A stretch of DNA of 10,728 bases from Bifidobacterium breve (GTDB taxonomy: Bacteria; Bacteroidota; Bacteroidia; Cytophagales; UBA9547). The position numbers and the translations under genes are program-made. The notes beneath the pieces were generated by a model that did no database searches, had not been told where the DNA came from, and was given only the letters and a program-made list of their open reading frames with translations. Numbering within the stretch: the first letter of the stretch is position 1; every line of letters begins with the position of its first letter. Shown here in pieces: positions 7,328 through 10,728 of this stretch. The stretch is taken from positions 1-10,728 of the forward strand of contig CALPQG020000051.1 of the NCBI GenBank assembly GCA_943325655.2, written 5' to 3'.

Positions 7328-7478
7328 GACTATTTAATATATGTGTTTGGTATAATTTAAAATTAAAATTCATTTTTTTTTGCTTTTGAGTTTTTCAGAA
7401 AGCCCATCTTAATCCTACTTATTGATACCTTGTACTCATTATCATTTAAAAATCACCTTCAGATGTATTTATTTTTCT

Positions 7479-7486
7479 TAATTTTG
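7479..7486 (+). promoter_or_regulatory. -7-like box upstream of the pentapeptide gene
   Basis: TAATTTTG fits TAnnTTTG and lies 14 bases before the ATG at 7501, giving a very short leader with an A-rich stretch (7487-7500). No good TTTG box is found 18-20 bases upstream, so the call is weak. The rest of 7328-7478 is AT-rich and shows nothing else I can name. Confidence 0.3.
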
Positions 7487-7500
7487 AAAAAAAATAAAGA

Positions 7501-8082
7501 ATGAATTTCAACAAAAATACCTTCCTGCACGAAAACAAAACTTTTGAAAAAATTGATTTTGCCAACCAGGTAACTCAAAACAAAGAGTTTGAACAATGTA
7601 CATTCAAGCATTGTGACTTTTCACAGCGTGTTTTGGCCAACAATGTATTCAGTGATTGTAGTTTTGTAAACTGTAATTTGTCGAATGTAAATTTCAACAA
7701 TGCTTCATTAAAAAATGTAGCCTTTAAAGACTGTAAACTGCTTGGAATTATTTTCAGTGAAGTGAAAGACTTTTTATTTAACATCCATCTAGAAAACTGT
7801 AATGCTGACTTTGCTTCTTTTGCCAATAAAAAAATGAGCAAAACCAAATTTATCAATACCTCTTTGAAAGATGTAAATTTTGCGGGTTCGGTTTTAAACA
7901 ATGCCTTATTCGACAATTGTAATTTAGAAAATGCCTTATTCAACAAAACCAATTTAAAGGAAGCAAACCTTGAAACTTCCTACAATTACATCATCGATCC
8001 AGAATTGAACGACATCAAAAAATGCCGTTTTTCTTTAAATGGTTTGATGGGTTTGTTGGCTAAATATGATATTGTGGTGTAA
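7501..8082 (+). CDS. pentapeptide-repeat protein, Qnr/McbG-like architecture
   Basis: A 193-aa protein built almost wholly of pentapeptide repeats with F or L in the centre position every five residues. Two runs are visible: F15 to L80, and F117 to about L157. A less regular stretch at about 83-112 breaks the coil. Such proteins fold as a right-handed square beta-helix. The C-terminal cap NYIIDPELNDIKKCRFSLNGLMGLLAKYDIVV resembles that of soluble Qnr-like pentapeptide proteins. Some members of the group bind DNA gyrase and protect it from quinolones or toxins, but many have no known role, so gyrase binding here is only a possibility. No signal peptide or membrane segment is seen. It is rich in Cys (eight residues). 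The ATG start is preceded by an A-rich leader. It converges on the VapC-like gene with nine bases between stops and no terminator. Confidence 0.9.
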   Translation: MNFNKNTFLHENKTFEKIDFANQVTQNKEFEQCTFKHCDFSQRVLANNVFSDCSFVNCNLSNVNFNNASLKNVAFKDCKLLGIIFSEVKDFLFNIHLENCNADFASFANKKMSKTKFINTSLKDVNFAGSVLNNALFDNCNLENALFNKTNLKEANLETSYNYIIDPELNDIKKCRFSLNGLMGLLAKYDIVV

Positions 8083-8091
8083 ACATCAAAC

Positions 8092-8484
8092 TTAATTTCC
8101 CCAAAGTTGCTTTACTTTATACTTTTTAAAAGTCTTATCTTTAGTAATTAAAACAAGTTTTTCAGATAATGCTTGAGAAATAATTATTCTATCAAAAGGG
8201 TCTTTATGATCAAATTTCAGATTTAATTGTGTTATTAAATGTTGTTCATTAATAGGTATAATCTCAATTTGATTCCTTTCTGCAAAACGAAATAATTCTG
8301 ACAATGTAAGTTCAGATTTAAATTTTCCTAATTGAAGTTTTATTGTAATTTCCCAGAAACTTGCAATACTAATATAACAAACCTTATCAAAGTCTTTTAT
8401 GATGTCTTTAACAGCAGGCGGAAGTTGCTTATCTCCAGCAACAAACCATAAAAAAGTATGTGTATCTAAAATGTATGCCATCAC
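8092..8484 (-). CDS. VapC-like PIN-domain toxin ribonuclease
   Basis: A PIN-domain protein of 129-130 aa, the toxin of a type II toxin-antitoxin pair; such proteins are metal-dependent RNases that block translation when freed. The acidic residues expected in the active site are all present: D7 in ILDTHTFLW, E45 in SFWEITIK, D98 in DPFDRIIISQA and D116 in ITKDKTF. The layout (LDTHTFLW at the start, DPFDR late) is typical of the PIN group paired with DUF2281-type antitoxins. The longest frame starts at GTG 8484, but the ATG at 8481-8479 is the better start: it shares one base with the antitoxin stop (TGATG), a classic sign of translational coupling. The RNA target cannot be told from sequence. 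Confidence 0.94.
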   Translation of the reverse strand: MMAYILDTHTFLWFVAGDKQLPPAVKDIIKDFDKVCYISIASFWEITIKLQLGKFKSELTLSELFRFAERNQIEIIPINEQHLITQLNLKFDHKDPFDRIIISQALSEKLVLITKDKTFKKYKVKQLWGN

Positions 8485-8684
8485 ATGTATTCCTGAAACA
8501 ATTCCAATGGTTCATCAAAATCATCCGATAACTTAATTTTACCCTTCGCAAAACCAAATTCACGAAATTTATTCTTTGTTTTTTTTACTTTTTTTGTTTT
8601 CAAAAAATCAACAAAATCAGCAACCTCTTGCCTAAGATTAATAGGTAAATTATTAATTTCTATTTGTAAAGCTGTGTTTGTCAT
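8481..8684 (-). CDS. VapB-like antitoxin (DUF2281 type)
   Basis: A 67-aa protein whose first half (IEINNLPINLRQEVADFVDFLKTKK) forms the amphipathic helix seen in DUF2281 antitoxins. The second half, REFGFAKGKIKLSDDFDEPLELFQEYM, is the conserved tail that wraps the PIN toxin and blocks its active site. A lysine-rich linker (KTKKVKKTKNK) joins them. It is first in a two-gene operon; its TGA overlaps the toxin ATG by one base. Antitoxins of this kind often repress their own operon with the toxin as co-repressor, and a 10-bp palindrome just upstream would suit this, but that role is inferred. No classic DNA-binding domain such as AbrB is obvious in so short a chain. Confidence 0.9.
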   Translation of the reverse strand: MTNTALQIEINNLPINLRQEVADFVDFLKTKKVKKTKNKFREFGFAKGKIKLSDDFDEPLELFQEYM

Positions 8685-8687
8685 ATA

Positions 8688-8718
8688 GTAAATTTACATA
8701 ATATTTAAAACATTCAAA
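8688..8718 (-). promoter_or_regulatory. putative toxin-antitoxin promoter with palindromic operator
   Basis: On the minus strand, TTTG (8718-8715) is followed by an 18-base spacer and TAAATTTA (8696-8689), which fits seven of eight positions of a mirrored TAnnTTTG-type box. The -7-like box is the centre of a perfect 10-bp palindrome, GTAAATTTAC (8688-8697), a few bases before the antitoxin ATG. The short leader implied is unusual but known in compact toxin-antitoxin operons. The call rests on pattern only. Confidence 0.35.
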
Positions 8719-8755
8719 AAATTTTTAACTCGAAAGTAAAGCTAAATTAACTAAG

Positions 8756-9079
8756 TTAGATTATATATATAATTAGTAAAAAATTAACAGTAATAAATAT
8801 AAAGACCGATACCAATGAAATTATATTGCCTATTTTTTTCTTTAACTTAATTGATACAGTATCCTCAATAGACTTAATCCACCAAAAAGTGAAAGTACAA
8901 TCTAAATTCACCTTATTCCCTCCTTTTTGCCAGTTTTGAATTCCTGGAATAAATCTAGTGTCATAAATTTCATTATAGGTGAACATATTCCAAATATACC
9001 TTATACCAGTTATAGGATTTAGAGAAATCCAGATTAATAACCCATCATTATTGTTAACAAAATCAGACATTAAACTCAT
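8756..9079 (-). CDS. small protein with C-terminal membrane segment, function unknown
   Basis: A 107-aa protein that I do not recognise. Residues 13-30 are moderately hydrophobic, the middle (31-75) is polar and aromatic with QNWQKGGNKVNLDCTFTFWWIKSIEDT, and 84-107 is a strong membrane helix (IISLVSVFIFITVNFLLIIYII) ending at the stop. A basic KLKKK stretch before this helix suggests the N-terminal part faces the cytoplasm. The ordered composition, with Trp-rich and Gly-Gly motifs, favours a true gene over chance, but it may be the remnant of a longer membrane protein cut at its N-terminus. ATG 9079 is used here; ATG 9070 is also possible. It lies 40 bases downstream of the helicase gene on the same strand. 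The 71 bases after its stop (8685-8755) hold only AT-rich sequence and the toxin-antitoxin promoter. Confidence 0.55.
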   Translation of the reverse strand: MSLMSDFVNNNDGLLIWISLNPITGIRYIWNMFTYNEIYDTRFIPGIQNWQKGGNKVNLDCTFTFWWIKSIEDTVSIKLKKKIGNIISLVSVFIFITVNFLLIIYII

Positions 9080-9119
9080 GATAATACTTACAAAATATAA
9101 ACGATGCTTTTAGAAAACC

Positions 9120-10728
9120 CTAAAGCGTCACATGGTACTTCATAGACAAACATTCAAACCACTCATAGGTTCTCGTTGTGTTTTGTGTTGAAATGGTGTT
9201 GTTTTTTACTTGTTCCAGGTACTTTTTAAACAGTTTAGGTCCTTCGTTCAAGGTGTTTTCGACCAACAATTTATCAGGAGTAATGCTACTTAAAATATAC
9301 ACTTTGTCTTTTGCTCTGGTGATGGCTACATTCAGGCGCTTTTCACCATTTTCAGCACTCAAACTTCCGAAATTCATTTGCAATTTTCCTTTTTCATCAG
9401 GAGCATAACCCACTGAAAAAATAATCACATCTCTTTCGTCACCCTGAATATTTTCAATATTTTTAACAATTAAACGTTCATCATTTTGAAGATAACCTGT
9501 CCCTACTCCTTCTTGTATCAGGCTGTAAATCAACTCTTGCTGGTGATAATTGAAAGTGACCACACCAATAGATTTACCAGGTTGACTCATTTGAATTTCT
9601 TTGATCAAATGAATGACTTCTTGTGCTTCCAACTGGTTGGTCCTATTTTTCCATACCGCATTTGCTATAAACCTGAACTCAATTGGATTAATCGCCTCAT
9701 TTTGAATTCCTTTGTTGGCAAATATCAATGCATTGTGGTAAAAATGCTCGTTCGAAAATGCAATCAATGCGGGGTGGTTACTCCTATAATGCTGTTTCAA
9801 AAGCAAAGATTTAAAATACCGTCCACACAAATCCAGTAATGAATCGTAGCCCAATTCGGGCGTATCATCATCTTCCTCTTCAGACCAACGTACTTTATAC
9901 AAATCATTAGGACTAAGCTGTTGACTATCACCGGTAACTACAATTTGTTTGGCCCTGTATATTGCTGGAATTCCCTTTTCTGCAAAACATTGTGAAGCTT
10001 CATCAAAAATCACCAAATCAAAATATTGTTCCATTGGAAAAACGGCTGAAACAGTTTCAGGGGAAGCCAGCCAACAAGGTAAAATTTTAAAAATATCCTC
10101 AGAAAGCGAAGCAATCAGTTTCCTTACCGGCCATATTTTTTTTCTTTTGGTAACCTGGTGCAATAAATCACGGTAAGTAACACGGTTCGATAACCTATTG
10201 TATTCAACGTGTTTATGTATATTTTCTTGAAGTCTAAGTTGCAATACTTGTTTGCTTAAAACCGTTTTAGTGGCTACAAGTTGTTTCAATTCCGTACTCA
10301 ATAAATTGAACCTGTCGGAGTGGTATAATTTAAGTAACGGATACTGCAATTCTAAAGCTTCTTTCCAGGCAATGGCAAAACTATTGTGTAATAAAGGATT
10401 GATTTCTGACGTGTTGGTTTCATGGTTCAAAAACAAATAAGCCAATGCAATTTCACTCACCTTAAACGTAGCCAACAAATCATCAAAGGCTTGATAAGTA
10501 TCAAAATGAGTTACAATTGCACTTTCAATTTCAGCTGTATCTTCCTGATTTATAGTAATTAAAAACTCTAATTGTTCATCTGACAAATACTCCCTATATT
10601 TTGTGTACAATTGTTCCCACGAAAGGGCATTGGCCAATAAACTGTCAATATTTGCATGGGTTTGTACTAAGGTCTCTCCTAGTATTGCCTCTGAAATGAT
10701 GGTCTCTTTGAGGGCTTGCTTCAATTCA
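9120..10728 (-). CDS. superfamily 1 (Upf1/Dna2-like) DNA/RNA helicase, C-terminal part (5' partial)
   Basis: The frame is open to the right window edge, so the N-terminus, with the Walker A motif, lies outside. Residues are counted from TTG 10724. A long helical region (1-200) comes first. The helicase motifs follow: a Ib-like LPCWLASPETVSAVFP (215-230), motif II with DEAS (241-244) in FDLVIFDEASQ, motif III VVTGDSQQLSP (262-272), motif IV KQHYRSNHPALI (310-321), motif V with ENIQGDERDVIIFS (424-437), and motif VI KRLNVAITRAKDKVYIL (462-478). This pattern fits the large AAA_11/AAA_12 helicases of bacteria, often linked with DUF4011 and found in mobile or defence regions, though a defence role is not shown here. 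These proteins usually carry several hundred residues after motif VI, sometimes ending in a Vsr-like nuclease; here only about 56 remain, so the C-terminus seems shortened. Confidence 0.9.
   Translation of the reverse strand, partial: ELKQALKETIISEAILGETLVQTHANIDSLLANALSWEQLYTKYREYLSDEQLEFLITINQEDTAEIESAIVTHFDTYQAFDDLLATFKVSEIALAYLFLNHETNTSEINPLLHNSFAIAWKEALELQYPLLKLYHSDRFNLLSTELKQLVATKTVLSKQVLQLRLQENIHKHVEYNRLSNRVTYRDLLHQVTKRKKIWPVRKLIASLSEDIFKILPCWLASPETVSAVFPMEQYFDLVIFDEASQCFAEKGIPAIYRAKQIVVTGDSQQLSPNDLYKVRWSEEEDDDTPELGYDSLLDLCGRYFKSLLLKQHYRSNHPALIAFSNEHFYHNALIFANKGIQNEAINPIEFRFIANAVWKNRTNQLEAQEVIHLIKEIQMSQPGKSIGVVTFNYHQQELIYSLIQEGVGTGYLQNDERLIVKNIENIQGDERDVIIFSVGYAPDEKGKLQMNFGSLSAENGEKRLNVAITRAKDKVYILSSITPDKLLVENTLNEGPKLFKKYLEQVKNNTISTQNTTRTYEWFECLSMKYHVTL

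Noticed and set aside
7575..7952. A minus-strand 125-codon frame opposite the pentapeptide gene
   Set aside because: It is the mirror of the regular repeat codons; its Leu/Lys/Phe-rich peptide has no domain and the + strand gene is clear.
8738..8775. Imperfect palindrome CTAAATTAACTAAGTTAG and a TATATATATA run
   Set aside because: Weak pairing in very AT-rich DNA, with no GC core or T-run; not supportable as terminator or operator.
1..10728. CRISPR array, tRNA or rRNA genes, prophage or integron
   Set aside because: No regularly spaced repeats, no tRNA-like cloverleaf or rRNA sequence, and no phage structural or integrase genes were seen on either strand.

Overview
The window comes from a low-GC bacterium of the phylum Bacteroidota. 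The evidence is an LptD of the Bacteroidota type, an amidase-MCE gene pair beside it, promoter-like boxes close to TTTG-N19-TAnnTTTG, A-rich leaders instead of strong Shine-Dalgarno sites, and a DUF2281-type antitoxin. A genus cannot be named from the sequence alone.

Bases 1-5817 look like a chromosomal core segment for building the cell envelope. They hold the 3' part of a gene with a CsgG/TolB-like region followed by a beta-rich C-terminal half (+). This gene converges on an MCE (MlaD-like) lipid-transport gene, and the two share one strong bidirectional terminator. The MCE gene lies behind an N-acetylmuramoyl-L-alanine amidase gene in a short minus-strand operon. Divergent from the amidase is lptD, coding for the outer-membrane LPS translocon protein. 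All three products of this cluster act at the periplasm or outer membrane. After lptD come a compact element with the look of a folded RNA or dispersed repeat, and then a clear intrinsic terminator.

Bases 5825-7327 are one complete insertion sequence with perfect 21-bp terminal inverted repeats and an IS701-like DDE transposase. It lies just behind the lptD terminator and interrupts no recognisable gene.

Bases 7328-10728 are accessory in character: a pentapeptide-repeat protein (+), a VapBC-type toxin-antitoxin pair (-), an unrecognised small membrane protein (-), and the C-terminal part of a large superfamily 1 helicase (-) whose 5' end lies outside the window. The helicase seems to stop early for its family, so this side of the IS may have been rearranged.

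I see no clearly new multi-gene system. The items most worth a second look are the structured element behind lptD, the lptD start and promoter, the two-frame start of the transposase, and the short helicase C-terminus.
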